Part shown: positions 25,444-36,000 of the stretch, piece after piece | Layout of the letters: the number at the start of each line of letters is the position of its first letter | Numbering within the stretch: the stretch's first letter is position 1 | Notes under the pieces: generated by a model | Seen by the model: only the letters and a program-made list of their open reading frames with translations | What the model was told of the DNA's origin: nothing | Database searches by the model: none | Position numbers and translations under genes: made by a program | Source of the DNA: Candidatus Cloacimonadota bacterium | GTDB lineage: Bacteria; Cloacimonadota; Cloacimonadia; Cloacimonadales; GCA-2742885 | DNA: 37,608 nucleotides | Direction: 5' to 3' | Assembly: GCA_002742885.1 (NCBI GenBank) | Contig: PDOO01000010.1 | Coordinates: forward strand, 1-37,608

Positions 25444-26454
25444 TTAAAATAAATATTTAAGTCCGACACGATTAGTATTGCCCAGCGGATTTGTTATAAA
25501 TCCGTAATCCAAAACAAACTTATAAAACTCAAAACCCAGACCGACCGAATAGTTTTTATCGTAATAACCTCCGCGTACGGAAAAAATATTGCGAAAATCG
25601 TATTCAAATCCCCAATGGTTTACTTGTTTATAAACATAGTCAGAATCCCAAGCTAAAGTTAATTTTGATTTCAAGGAGGATATAGGTTGAACATAGGCAA
25701 CCCCGAATTTTGTATTCATAAGAATTTCATCTTCGTGATCAGATTCAGTATCCCAACTTAACACGGTGCCTCCTATATCCTGAACATTAATGCCGATTTT
25801 AAGATCTCCGAACCAACCGACCTCGACAAGTTCGCTGAAAGGCAGTTTTGTCAAGAAAGAACCGTCAATTCCCACTCCCGCAGCAACATTATCGTAAAGC
25901 TCTCTTTTGATATACTTTACATTTGATCCAAAGTAGAAATCAACAGGAATTTCAAAGAAAAGCCACCCCATATCAACATCTTTTCTAATATATTTGGAAA
26001 ATCCGAATTGAAATAAATCATCCGTACCGGAAAAATATCCGTCGGGTACTCCCGGCAAATGAAGATCAGAGTTCAATATTCTTTCGTCAATATTGGTACC
26101 GACCAACCATTTTTCACTAAACTCGGGAATCTTATCAATAGAAAGCCTGGTCCAGCTTATGCCGACAGTTACATTATTCGGCAACGGTTGCACATATCCC
26201 ATAAAATCGTAGGAAGCGAGATCTTCATAAAGAAAAGCTCTCATTAAAGCAATTTCCGCTGATTTTTTTTGACTCAATCCCGCAGGATTCCAATATATTG
26301 CTTCAACTCCTTCAGCTGTTGCAACATAAGCTCCGCCCATGGAAAGAGGACGAACTCCCGCTCCTATCATCATGAAATCGCCGGCATAACGCCCGGCATG
26401 CAATAAGCTTGAAATAAGCAAAAAGGAAAAAAGAATTAATTTTTCAGTATTCAT
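25444..26454 (-). CDS. porV: PorV-like outer-membrane beta-barrel (T9SS)
   Basis: A 336-residue protein with a signal peptide and the PorV/PorQ (UPF0164) signature 'AGDFMMIGAGVRPLSMGGAYVA' near the N-terminus (key part 'GAGVRPLSMGGAYVA') and 'YWNPAGLS'. Repeated amphipathic strands and a terminal 'GLKYLF' suit a FadL-like outer-membrane barrel. In Porphyromonas PorV carries T9SS cargo from the translocon to the PorU sortase. A TTG one codon upstream is in frame; the ATG at 26454 is used. It lies eight bases after the PorU-like gene, the same pairing as in Bacteroidota. PorQ or another UPF0164 protein is the alternative. Confidence 0.8.
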   Translation of the reverse strand: MNTEKLILFSFLLISSLLHAGRYAGDFMMIGAGVRPLSMGGAYVATAEGVEAIYWNPAGLSQKKSAEIALMRAFLYEDLASYDFMGYVQPLPNNVTVGISWTRLSIDKIPEFSEKWLVGTNIDERILNSDLHLPGVPDGYFSGTDDLFQFGFSKYIRKDVDMGWLFFEIPVDFYFGSNVKYIKRELYDNVAAGVGIDGSFLTKLPFSELVEVGWFGDLKIGINVQDIGGTVLSWDTESDHEDEILMNTKFGVAYVQPISSLKSKLTLAWDSDYVYKQVNHWGFEYDFRNIFSVRGGYYDKNYSVGLGFEFYKFVLDYGFITNPLGNTNRVGLKYLF

Positions 26455-26461
26455 CAAAGTC

Positions 26462-29400
26462 TCACTTTAAAATAGCCATCTTACGTATTTTTTCAATTTT
26501 TTTGCCTCCTTTCTTTGCCGTAAGCCTGTAAAAATAAACTCCGTTAGCCAAGAAAACATTGTTTTGGTCTCGACAATCCCACCCTAAAACAGTTCTGGGA
26601 AATTCATGATAACCTATTGCCGTCGGTAAATTTTTAAATTCTTTAACGAGTCGCCCGGATACGGTATAAACCTTAAGAGAGACGTAATCCGCATCGTCGG
26701 ACAGAACATAAGTAAACCTTGTTCTCCCCTCGTTTTTTGCTTCCACGGCAATCGAACGAACAGGATTAGGATAATTCGCCACATTACTAATGTCAAATTT
26801 ACTGTTTACTTTTATTTCAACCGTTTTTTCGGCATAATTCCCGTTTACGTCAGTACATTCGGCAGTAATATCATAAACTCCGTCTTCCAAATCTATCTGA
26901 TATTTAATCGGAACCTGATTCAAGTGTCCCTTTAAAGCTGTTACGACATAATCCTCATCCGGTACAGGCACTCCCGAAAGGAAAAGATTTATTTCCTTAT
27001 CAGACACATTTATTCCATTTGCATCAGACAAGACAAAAGATATAATTCCGTCTTTTGAGACATAACTCTCTTTAGTAAACTCCTGATCTTCAATATTTAC
27101 GTCTATTGAGGGAGCAAAATCATCATTATTAAACAAAAGCGTAAACTCTCCTATTCGGTTAAGATATTCCGTTACCGAAGAATCCTGAACATTTAATATT
27201 CCGCCTTTTTTAATCCATTTTTCATATTCCCCGTTCCATCTGTAAATAAACGGGTCGGCATTCATATTATTCTCCAAGTTAATGCTGTCTGCAACATCGT
27301 ACTTTATATTAAAAGTTACGGTTTTATTTCCTGAAAGACAGCCTGAGGAATCTGCTAATCCCGGTTCATGAATACCTATTCTATATGTTTCCGAATAAGT
27401 TGAATCAGGCATCAAAACTCTGACTGCGGACTCCTGATTTATCGGCACTTTAAATTCTGCTTTTTCAAGAGAAACAAGCAATGAGTCTCGCTCCGTAAAA
27501 CCGGAAAAATCAATTCGGCAGAATCCGTCTAAACTTTCTATCTCGGTTTTTCCTGGACCGACATAAGCCATATTCATTTCATGCTGAAAAAATGCCGAAT
27601 TATTAGCTGTATTTGTTTCTGAAAAAACATTTTCCGGATTAACTGTCATTTGGAAAAGTTGTTTTCCCGAATAAATCGGAAAATCAAAATAAACATGTAC
27701 GCTTTCATTAGCCGGAATTTCCGGTACGGCTGTTACGAAAGAAACAGAATCCCTTAATATGCGACTTAACCGTCCGAACTCATTTACTCCGCCGACAGAA
27801 TTAAATCTTATTTCCGAAGCCGGAGAAGAAGTATTGCCCGTATTTTCAATCAAAACATCCATTTTCGGATGCTGATTTTCGGTTATAATTTCATATTCGG
27901 ATAAAACAAGATCAGGACCTTCTACATAATAAACATAATCTTTTGTTTCATAATAATCGCCTGCTGCATTTACAACTCCGAACTTAAAATAAATATTTGC
28001 TCCGGCATCAAACGGAGGTATTTTAAAAGATGCCTCAAAATGATTATCCCCGATTGAGTTCATGGCTATTATATTCGTATCGTTTACAGTTATATAATTT
28101 AAAATCAAATTAAATTCAGATATTCCCTCTTTATCAAAACATCCGGCAAGAATTAAGACGGAATCATTTGCAGCGGGGTACTCAGGTTCAGTTTTTACAT
28201 CGAAAACAGCCGATTGTCCTACGGCAACTGTCGTCGAAGCGCTGTATTCTCCGGAATCGGAATAAGCATAGGATTTTATTTTCCTGTTATAAACCTGCTC
28301 CGAAGATTCTTTTACTTTATAATTTAAAACGGCAGAACCGTTTATGACAGGCAAAACATAAGGGATATTCATTTCGATTTCATTTTCATCTTGAACAATA
28401 AACTCAGCTCCTAATGCTTCCGCCGGGAAATCAGCTTGTATTCGAATAGTATCTCCTTGTTCCGGCGTATAATTATCAATCGTTATGCTTGCAGTTTTTT
28501 GAGGATAATAAAAATTAATCAAAGGATCTCCGGTTAAACATGCTCCCGTAGTAATAGCATGTCCGGCATGTCCTCCCGAAACAGCATAAAACTTAGCTTT
28601 TGCGTAAGTTATAATTTCACTTACATTACTGATTTTTTTTTCAAACATTGCTTCAAGAAGTTTACGGGAAAAATTTTCGTCTTCATACAAATAACCGAGC
28701 CCGGAAAATCCCAAATGAGCTATTGCCCCTCTTTCCGGAGTATCGATAAAAGCTTCGCTCATCGATCTGCTGCCGGGAGAATCAAAAGCCGAAGCATAAC
28801 AGCAAAGACTTACGACAAACGGATAATTTTCATTCGTCAAAGTTTCAATGTCGTTAAAATTCAACAGATTATAATCAGCCCAAATTTGTCCCCCGCCGTG
28901 TCCCATAAACTGTACAAACAATACTCCGTCATCCATATCGTCTTTCAAAGTAAATGTACCGCCGAGATAATCGGGAGAAACGGTAGAGGTATTGGTATAA
29001 ACTCTGCTGACATTATATCTTTCCGGGATTATTTTTCGCAATCTTTCGCTTTGCTGAGCAAATATATCATTTGCATCAGATGCCTTTCCTCCGGCAGCTA
29101 AAGTAACGTTATGGTGCCAAAGATCATTGTAATTGGGATTTTCCATATAATATTGAGATTTTTCGGCAATCGGTAAAATCTGATCTTCTTCCCAGACACA
29201 GATTCTCGCAATATTTATATCGGCAACCTTATCGTCTCCGACTATGCAGCCATACCAGTTATCTGACGGCGAGGCTCCGTATTTATACTGAAAAATCATC
29301 TTTGTCGGAATAATATTAAATTTTCGAGAACTGCTGTTATCTCTTTCATCTGCAATACCGTCCCCGAGCAACAAAACATAATTGGCTTGCGTTCCGGTTG

Positions 29401-31423
29401 CACCGTTACCCCAATTAAAATAAGCATATTTTAAGAACTCTTTAATTGCGTCAGCTGATTTTATTCCAAAATTAAATTCATCGTAAATATTTTGGACATC
29501 AACTATTTGAGTTACGACAGGACTGCCGTCAGGCATAGAGCAGTTATTTTCCCAAAGTTCTTTAAACAAAAGAGTTCCTTCAGATTCAATAAAGTCTCTT
29601 GAAGTAATAATAACCGCATTAGCGTAATTATCAGTTGACTTTAAACGGGATTCATAATCCGGTCTTATAAGTTTCGGGGAAAGTTTTTTACTTTCAGTTA
29701 CGCAAATATATTCAGTGTTTTGATCAAAAACCCGATCCTGAAAAGTTACGGTAAAAGGAGCCGTTCCGTTTTGCGAAAAAGACTCTACCTGCATATTTTC
29801 AAATTTTGAAGTTCCGATTTTATATACGGAAACGCTGTCAGAGCTGAAATTTTGGAGTTCAAATTGAAATAATCCCGGTTCTTCATCCGAAGGTTTTGTA
29901 AATTTAAGAAAATCTTCATCGGTTTTATATTCCTGCCAATACTTCACGTCAAAATAATCCAAAGCAACAATATCCAAACCCGGAACGTCTCCGGGAAGAC
30001 TGATATAAAGTTTATTTTCTCCGTTTTGCAAAAAACTGTTGGGTAATCCTTCTTCATTCTCAAAAATTTGTTCACTTCTTCTGAACCAATAGTGTTCGTC
30101 TATAAATTTAGCATTAAATCTTATGTAAGCATGATGATCCGGTTGATCAGAAGGTAAGTCTCGAGCATGTGAAATACCCATAAGGCATGCTTTTACAAAA
30201 AAGTCGTGTTGATTGGAACCGTAAGGATATTGAAGATTTACCGGAATAAATCTCATATCGGGAGCGTCTATTTCTCTCCAGAAAAACAAATCTTCTCTGG
30301 CGGAAGGATTTAAAAATCCGAGACGATTAAATGAGTTTTGTTCCTCAAAATGAACAGTTTGTTCAAAAGCCTCCGGAACCGTGAACTGCGTATTGTCGGA
30401 AATAACCAAACCTCCGTTTTCAATTGCCATTCTTGCCCCGTGAGTATCTTCATAAGTTAAAGTGTAAACATTTTCCGCAGTGTAATCGTCGCTGTAACCG
30501 AAATCTCCGTAATGTCTGTCTCCGTAAAATTCCAAATAATCGCCTTCGTCAAAATGTCCGTCCTTCTCTCCTTTAATGTAAACAGGAATTTCTCCGGCTT
30601 CGCTTCTGAGATGAAAGAATCTGGGATCAATCGTATTTAAATCAAATCCCGTTGCGAAATTCAAAGAATCTTTAAAAACAGTAACGGAATCATTTAACTC
30701 TTCATAAGTTAGCTTATATATTCCTTCTTTATCGACAACAAATTGAAAAGAGGGATAGACTGATTCTCTTTTTCTTATATTCTCTGCATAAGGTTTAGGC
30801 GCAAAAGAATACATATCGGCATATTCGTAATTCAACGCTGCTTTTGCTAAACTGCTTACGGGAATATTTTTGTTTTTCCGATCAATTTTTCCTTTAATAT
30901 CAATATCTATAACGATATTTTCATACACGATAAGCTTTTTAAGATAAGGACTATATTTAAAGGGAAAAACTTTAATTCCCGTAAATCTGTTTGTTCCCTG
31001 ACAAAACTCGCTTCCTTTTTCGACCAATTTATCCGGGAACCATTTATTCTCGTTTCTGCTTTTCTTAGTATCAAAATAAACGGGCAAACCATCTTCAAGC
31101 TCAAAATCTTTGTAATTTTCAAGCACAGCGTTTTCATATATTTTTTTATCAAAAGAAACAACCTTAAATTCAGCTCCGCCATTCTCGGGAACAACTAAAA
31201 CATCTCCGAAATAAGGTAAGATCGGGTTGCCGGCAATACTCTCATTCAAAGATCCTTCGGCAATAATTTCAACAATATCTTCGCCGTTTCTTTTAAGTTC
31301 GTAATCGGTGTTTTCTATTTCCAAAAGAACCTTTCTTTCGGATAAAGACTTTGTTCTGAATTGAGCATTCAAAAAAGTCGCTGTGAAGGTAAAAATTAAA
31401 AGATATATTATTTTTTTTATCAT
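26462..31423 (-). CDS. porU: PorU-like C25 (gingipain-type) T9SS sortase
   Basis: A 1653-residue secreted protein. The signal peptide 'IKKIIYLLIFTFTATFLNAQ' is followed by a gingipain propeptide-like N-terminus, then a peptidase C25 domain at about 590-990 ('NYVLLLGDG', 'GASPSDNWYGCIVGDD') with catalytic-type His842 in 'FMGHGGGQIWAD' and Cys874/875 in 'VSLCCYASAFDSP'. Ig/CARDB-like modules follow, and the protein ends with a FlgD-like C-terminal domain ('NYPNPV', 'NGVYFYRLTAKKGG'). C25 proteins next to porV are PorU, the transpeptidase that removes the sorting domain of cargo and links it to lipopolysaccharide. It is longer than Bacteroidota PorU (about 1100-1200). An in-frame GTG lies four codons upstream (31435); the ATG at 31423 starts right at the signal peptide. 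A plain C25 protease cargo is the alternative. Confidence 0.78.
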   Translation of the reverse strand: MIKKIIYLLIFTFTATFLNAQFRTKSLSERKVLLEIENTDYELKRNGEDIVEIIAEGSLNESIAGNPILPYFGDVLVVPENGGAEFKVVSFDKKIYENAVLENYKDFELEDGLPVYFDTKKSRNENKWFPDKLVEKGSEFCQGTNRFTGIKVFPFKYSPYLKKLIVYENIVIDIDIKGKIDRKNKNIPVSSLAKAALNYEYADMYSFAPKPYAENIRKRESVYPSFQFVVDKEGIYKLTYEELNDSVTVFKDSLNFATGFDLNTIDPRFFHLRSEAGEIPVYIKGEKDGHFDEGDYLEFYGDRHYGDFGYSDDYTAENVYTLTYEDTHGARMAIENGGLVISDNTQFTVPEAFEQTVHFEEQNSFNRLGFLNPSAREDLFFWREIDAPDMRFIPVNLQYPYGSNQHDFFVKACLMGISHARDLPSDQPDHHAYIRFNAKFIDEHYWFRRSEQIFENEEGLPNSFLQNGENKLYISLPGDVPGLDIVALDYFDVKYWQEYKTDEDFLKFTKPSDEEPGLFQFELQNFSSDSVSVYKIGTSKFENMQVESFSQNGTAPFTVTFQDRVFDQNTEYICVTESKKLSPKLIRPDYESRLKSTDNYANAVIITSRDFIESEGTLLFKELWENNCSMPDGSPVVTQIVDVQNIYDEFNFGIKSADAIKEFLKYAYFNWGNGATGTQANYVLLLGDGIADERDNSSSRKFNIIPTKMIFQYKYGASPSDNWYGCIVGDDKVADINIARICVWEEDQILPIAEKSQYYMENPNYNDLWHHNVTLAAGGKASDANDIFAQQSERLRKIIPERYNVSRVYTNTSTVSPDYLGGTFTLKDDMDDGVLFVQFMGHGGGQIWADYNLLNFNDIETLTNENYPFVVSLCCYASAFDSPGSRSMSEAFIDTPERGAIAHLGFSGLGYLYEDENFSRKLLEAMFEKKISNVSEIITYAKAKFYAVSGGHAGHAITTGACLTGDPLINFYYPQKTASITIDNYTPEQGDTIRIQADFPAEALGAEFIVQDENEIEMNIPYVLPVINGSAVLNYKVKESSEQVYNRKIKSYAYSDSGEYSASTTVAVGQSAVFDVKTEPEYPAANDSVLILAGCFDKEGISEFNLILNYITVNDTNIIAMNSIGDNHFEASFKIPPFDAGANIYFKFGVVNAAGDYYETKDYVYYVEGPDLVLSEYEIITENQHPKMDVLIENTGNTSSPASEIRFNSVGGVNEFGRLSRILRDSVSFVTAVPEIPANESVHVYFDFPIYSGKQLFQMTVNPENVFSETNTANNSAFFQHEMNMAYVGPGKTEIESLDGFCRIDFSGFTERDSLLVSLEKAEFKVPINQESAVRVLMPDSTYSETYRIGIHEPGLADSSGCLSGNKTVTFNIKYDVADSINLENNMNADPFIYRWNGEYEKWIKKGGILNVQDSSVTEYLNRIGEFTLLFNNDDFAPSIDVNIEDQEFTKESYVSKDGIISFVLSDANGINVSDKEINLFLSGVPVPDEDYVVTALKGHLNQVPIKYQIDLEDGVYDITAECTDVNGNYAEKTVEIKVNSKFDISNVANYPNPVRSIAVEAKNEGRTRFTYVLSDDADYVSLKVYTVSGRLVKEFKNLPTAIGYHEFPRTVLGWDCRDQNNVFLANGVYFYRLTAKKGGKKIEKIRKMAILK

Positions 31424-31482
31424 TAAACATCTCACATTAAATTAAATATGTATTCAAAAAAACATTATTTTGCCCTGTTTGT

Positions 31483-32727
31483 TTACAGCTGAGCGATATC
31501 AGTTCTGAAATAAATTCCGTTAAATTTAATTTGTCTGATCAATTCGTAAGCTTTTTCAATTGCTTCAGTTTTGTTTTTTGCTAAAGCCGTTGCAGTTAAA
31601 ACTCGTCCGCCGTTTGTTTCGAGATTATTTTCATTTTCTTTTACGCCGGCAAAATAAATCATGCTGTCTTCTCCGGTTTCACGGGGACAGTTTATCTGAA
31701 ATCCTTTCTCGTAAGATCCCGGATATCCTTGCGATGCGGCTACGACCGTAACTGCAAATTTATCTTCCCATTCAAGTTTCATTTCATTTATTTTTTTATC
31801 GGAGATTGCTTCGCAAATATCCGCAAGATCGGTTTTCAGCAAAGGCAAAACAACTTCAGTTTCCGGATCTCCGAAACGACAATTAAATTCAACGACCTTA
31901 GGACCTTCATCAGTGATCATTAATCCTGCATAAAGCACACCGCTGTAAGGACAATTTTCATCTTTCATGGCTTGCAAAACGGGAGCAATTATTTTTTCTT
32001 CCGTATCGCGTCGAAACTTTTCGGCTTCAAGAACCGGAGCATAAGCTCCCATTCCGCCTGTATTCGGTCCCTTGTTACCGTTAAGAAGAGGTTTGTGATC
32101 TTGTGAAAAAACAGTTGCGACAAAATTATCCCCGTCACAAAAAGCAAAAACAGAAGCTTCCCATCCGTTCATAAATTCTTCGATAACAACAGAGTTGCCT
32201 GATTCTCCGAATTTTTTATTCTCCATAATTTCTATAAGGGAATCATGAGCTTCCGTAAAATTTTGACAAATAATCACTCCTTTTCCGGCGGCAAGACCGT
32301 CAGCTTTCAAAACCAGAGGATAATTCTGTTTGCGACAATATTCCATTGCTTCGTCAATATTGCAAAAGCTTTCAAATTCAGCTGTCGGAATATTGTGTTT
32401 TTTCATCAGGTTTTTGGCGAATTCTTTACTGCTTTCAATTCTCGAGGCAGCTTTGGAAGGTCCGACAACCTTAATATGCTCGGCATTCAAAACATCCGCC
32501 AAACCGTCGGCAAGAGGTTGTTCTGGACCGATAAAGACATATTCGATATTATTCTTTTTTACGAATTCAATGATTTCGGCATTACTGCTGAGGGAAATTG
32601 TCTCCGCCGTATCTTTCATTCCGGGATTGCCCGGCGCAACGTAAACTTTATTAACTTTTTTACTCTTTGAAAATTTATGAGCCATAGCGTGTTCACGACC
32701 GCCCGATCCGATAATCAATACATTCAT
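31483..32727 (-). CDS. purD: Phosphoribosylamine-glycine ligase
   Basis: A 414-residue ATP-grasp enzyme for step two of purine synthesis (phosphoribosylamine + glycine + ATP to GAR). Signatures: 'MNVLIIGSGGREHAMA', 'YVAPGNPG', 'LKADGLAAGKGV', 'GPNTGGMGAY' and 'FNCRFGDPETEVVLP'. Length is normal. No other pur gene is near. It is the first gene on the minus strand after a divergent intergenic region, and porU begins 59 bases downstream, so read-through from purD into the block is possible. Confidence 0.96.
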   Translation of the reverse strand: MNVLIIGSGGREHAMAHKFSKSKKVNKVYVAPGNPGMKDTAETISLSSNAEIIEFVKKNNIEYVFIGPEQPLADGLADVLNAEHIKVVGPSKAASRIESSKEFAKNLMKKHNIPTAEFESFCNIDEAMEYCRKQNYPLVLKADGLAAGKGVIICQNFTEAHDSLIEIMENKKFGESGNSVVIEEFMNGWEASVFAFCDGDNFVATVFSQDHKPLLNGNKGPNTGGMGAYAPVLEAEKFRRDTEEKIIAPVLQAMKDENCPYSGVLYAGLMITDEGPKVVEFNCRFGDPETEVVLPLLKTDLADICEAISDKKINEMKLEWEDKFAVTVVAASQGYPGSYEKGFQINCPRETGEDSMIYFAGVKENENNLETNGGRVLTATALAKNKTEAIEKAYELIRQIKFNGIYFRTDIAQL

Positions 32728-33030
32728 AAAAAACCTCTGATTATAATATTTTATATTGATGTCTGTAAAAAAAAATACGCCTGTTTGACAATGAAAATAT
32801 GTATATTTATTTGTTTTTCCCGAATGAAAAATTTAAATTTTATTAAAATATAAGAAGATATAGTTTGTCGGAAGCCTGTGTTTATATTAATAAAAGATAA
32901 TATTATCATTAAGTTAATGATGATTTATTTTCTTTTTTTTCATGGCTAAAAAGATATTTCAAGCTTTTATTATTGACGTTATTCAGCAAAAAAATGACGT
33001 TACCGGAGAAAAAAATTATAAGGAGAGTAC
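32728..33030. other. Divergent intergenic region between purD and the tricorn gene
   Basis: A 303-base AT-rich region with no gene. It holds a candidate purD promoter (32740-32769), a TTGACA on the plus strand at 32785-32790 without a clear -10, and a perfect 12-bp palindrome GATAATATTATC at 32896-32907, which in such AT-rich DNA may be chance. No riboswitch is evident. Confidence 0.5.
32740..32769 (-). promoter_or_regulatory. Candidate purD promoter
   Basis: On the minus strand TTTACA (32769-32764) and a perfect TATAAT (32745-32740) are 18 bases apart. The -10 ends only 13 bases before the ATG, and GAGG lies in between, so the mRNA would have a very short leader. That closeness lowers confidence. 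Confidence 0.4.
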
Positions 33031-36000
33031 ATGCAAAAAATAAAAAACGGTTATTACCAATTCCCTGATATATCCAAAGATAAAATAATTTTTGTTTCAG
33101 AAAAAGATATTTGGCTGACTTCTGAAAAAGGTGAGCCGGCAATGAGATTAACGGCTAATTTTGCTGAAATTTCATCACCTAAATTCTCTCCGGACGGAAA
33201 AAAAATAGCTTTTTGCGGAAAAGAAGAAGGCGGAAATGAAGTTTACGTTATGCCGGCTTACGGAGGTTCTGCAACCCGACTTACTTTCACGGGCGGTGTC
33301 TCAAGCATTATCGGTTGGCAAAGCAATAATATTCTTTTCACAAGCCATTACGCTTCTTCACAAGCAAGAATAGCAGAAATTTGGAGTATTTCATTAAAAG
33401 GAGGAGAGCCTAAAAAAATTAAACTCGGCAGAGCTTCTCATATTATTTACGGCAAAACCCATACCGTACTTGCCCGCAACGCCAATGACCCCGCTCGCTG
33501 GAAACGTTACAGAGGCGGAACGGCGGGAGTTTTCCTTATTGCGGAAAAAGATTCTTTGGATTATAAACCTTTTCTGAAAAAATTAAACGGAAATCTGGCT
33601 TGTCCGATGTTTATAAAAGACAGATTCTATTTTATTTCGGATCACGAAGGAGTTGCCAATGTATATTCCTGCAATGTTGACGAAAGCAATGTCAGACAAG
33701 AGACCTATCAAAAAGAATTTTTCGCCAGAAGAGCATCAACGGACGGCAGAAAAATAGTTTATCATGCCGGAGCGGATATCTTCGTTTACGACCCGGTAAA
33801 GAAAATCGACAAAAAACTTGAATTTGTCTATCCCTCTCCGTTTAGAGCTCAACAACGAAAATTTGTTCCCGTTACCAAAAATCTTGAATTGATAAATACC
33901 AATCGGGATGCCTCAAAGATTACGGTTATTTCCAGAGGTAAATTATTCAATATGCCTTGTTGGAGCGGAGCTTTGCAGCAAATAGGCAAGAAACAGGGAG
34001 TTCGCTATCGCTTACCGGTTTGGCTCAAAGATAACAAACGTCAAGCCGTCATCAGTGACGAAGGAGGCGAACCTCATATCGAAATTTACAACACTTCAAA
34101 CGGCAAACTGGTTAAAAGTCTGGAAAAGCTTTATATAGGAAGACCTTACGACGTACTGGTTTCTCCGACGGAAGACAAACTTTTGATAAATAATCATCGC
34201 AACGAACTCTTATTGGCAAATCTTGAAGACGAAACCGTAACGGTAATAGATCAAAATAAGTTCGGCATGTTGGACGGATTCAATTGGGCTCCTGACGGAA
34301 AATGGATTACATGGGCTTCAAATCCGGACAAAAGAACCGTTCAAATATATCTTTACAACATAGACGAAAAAGAAATTCATCCTCTTTGCGAACCGATAAA
34401 TAAAGATTTTGCTCCAGCTTTCGATCCGAGCGGCAAATATCTTTATTTCTCCTCAATAAGAAACTTCGAGCCGGTTTACGATACGGTTCATTTTGACTTG
34501 GGTTTCCCGGAAGCAGTCAAGCCTTATATAGTAATTCTTTCCAAAGAAGAATTTTCGCCTTTGGAAGAAAAAACGGAGCCTTACGTTGAAAATCCTGAAT
34601 CCGATAAAGATAAAGGCGAAGAGAAAAAGAAAGCAAATGAAGTAAAACCGGTAAAAATCGACTTTGAAGATATAGAAGACAGAATTATTGAATTGCCTTC
34701 CGAACTCTCTTACTATAATAAGTTAATTCCCGTAAAAGATAAGGTCTTTATGCTTAATTATTCAGAGAATGAAAAAATAAATTTAGCGCAATTCTCTCTC
34801 AAAACCAAAAAATTAACCGTTTTTGAAGAAGACATAGAAAATTATCATGTTACGGCAGACGGTCAATCCGTCTTGATTAATTACGGAGACTCAGCAATTT
34901 TGACCTCGGTAAATACCAAACCCGAAGATCTTAAAAGCGCCGGATTTAACAAAAAATCAGGTAAAATAGATCTCAATCGCATAAAGGTGGAAGTAGAACC
35001 CGTAGCGGAATGGAAGCAAATGTTAAGAGAAGCTTGGCAATTGCAAAGAGATTTCTTCTGGAACGAGAACATGTCGGAAATAGACTGGGATTTGGTTTTA
35101 CAACGTTATCTTCCTCTGGTTGATCGTTGCGGAGTCAGACAAGAACTGTCCGATTTGGTTTGGGAACTTCAAGGAGAACTGGGAACTTCTCACTGCTACG
35201 AATTCGGAGGGGATTATTCACCTCGCCCGATTTACGCAACAGGCTATCTAGGAGCCGATATTTCTTATGATTCCAAGCACAGAGCCTGGAAAATCGATAA
35301 AATCTTGAAAGGCGACAGTTGGAAAGGGAAATCTCCTTTACTGAAACCGGGCATAAATTTAAAAGAAGGAATGCTCATCAGAGAAATTAACGGTCAATCA
35401 GTTTCTTCTTCCGTTCACCCTTATCAATTATCGGTAAATTACGCCAATCGAGAAATAGAACTTAAAGTTGCCGATGAAGACGGCAGAAACTCTCGTTACA
35501 TAACGGTTAAAACCGTTTCAAGCGAAACCGAATTGCGTTACAGAGATCAAATTGAATTTAATAGAAAATACGTCCATGAAAAATCAAACGGAAAATTAGG
35601 TTATGTTTATATTCCGGATATGGGCACATTCGGTTATGCGGAATTTCATCGACTCTTTCTGAAAGAACTCGATTATGAAGGACTGATTGTGGACGTTCGT
35701 TTTAACGGGGGCGGACACGTTTCTCCTCTTATTTTGGAAAAATTGGCGCGCAAAAGAATCGGTTACGACCAAACTCGCTGGTTTGACAAAGAACCTTATC
35801 CGGTTGACTCGGTTAAAGGGCATATTTGCGCCGTTACCAATGAATATGCCGGATCAGACGGAGATATGTTCTCTCACGCTTTCAAATTAATGGGAATCGG
35901 TAAATTAATCGGTACCAGAACCTGGGGAGGCGTTGTCGGTATTTGGACAAGACACGAATTAGTGGACGGAACAATTACTTCCCAACCGGAATTTTCTTTC

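Noticed and set aside
28559-29101. 180-residue open frame on the plus strand
   Set aside because: It is antisense to the C25 catalytic domain, has no ribosome binding site and no recognisable motif.
32896-32907. Palindrome GATAATATTATC as an operator
   Set aside because: A 12-bp palindrome made almost only of A/T in AT-rich DNA is likely chance, and no second copy is seen nearby.
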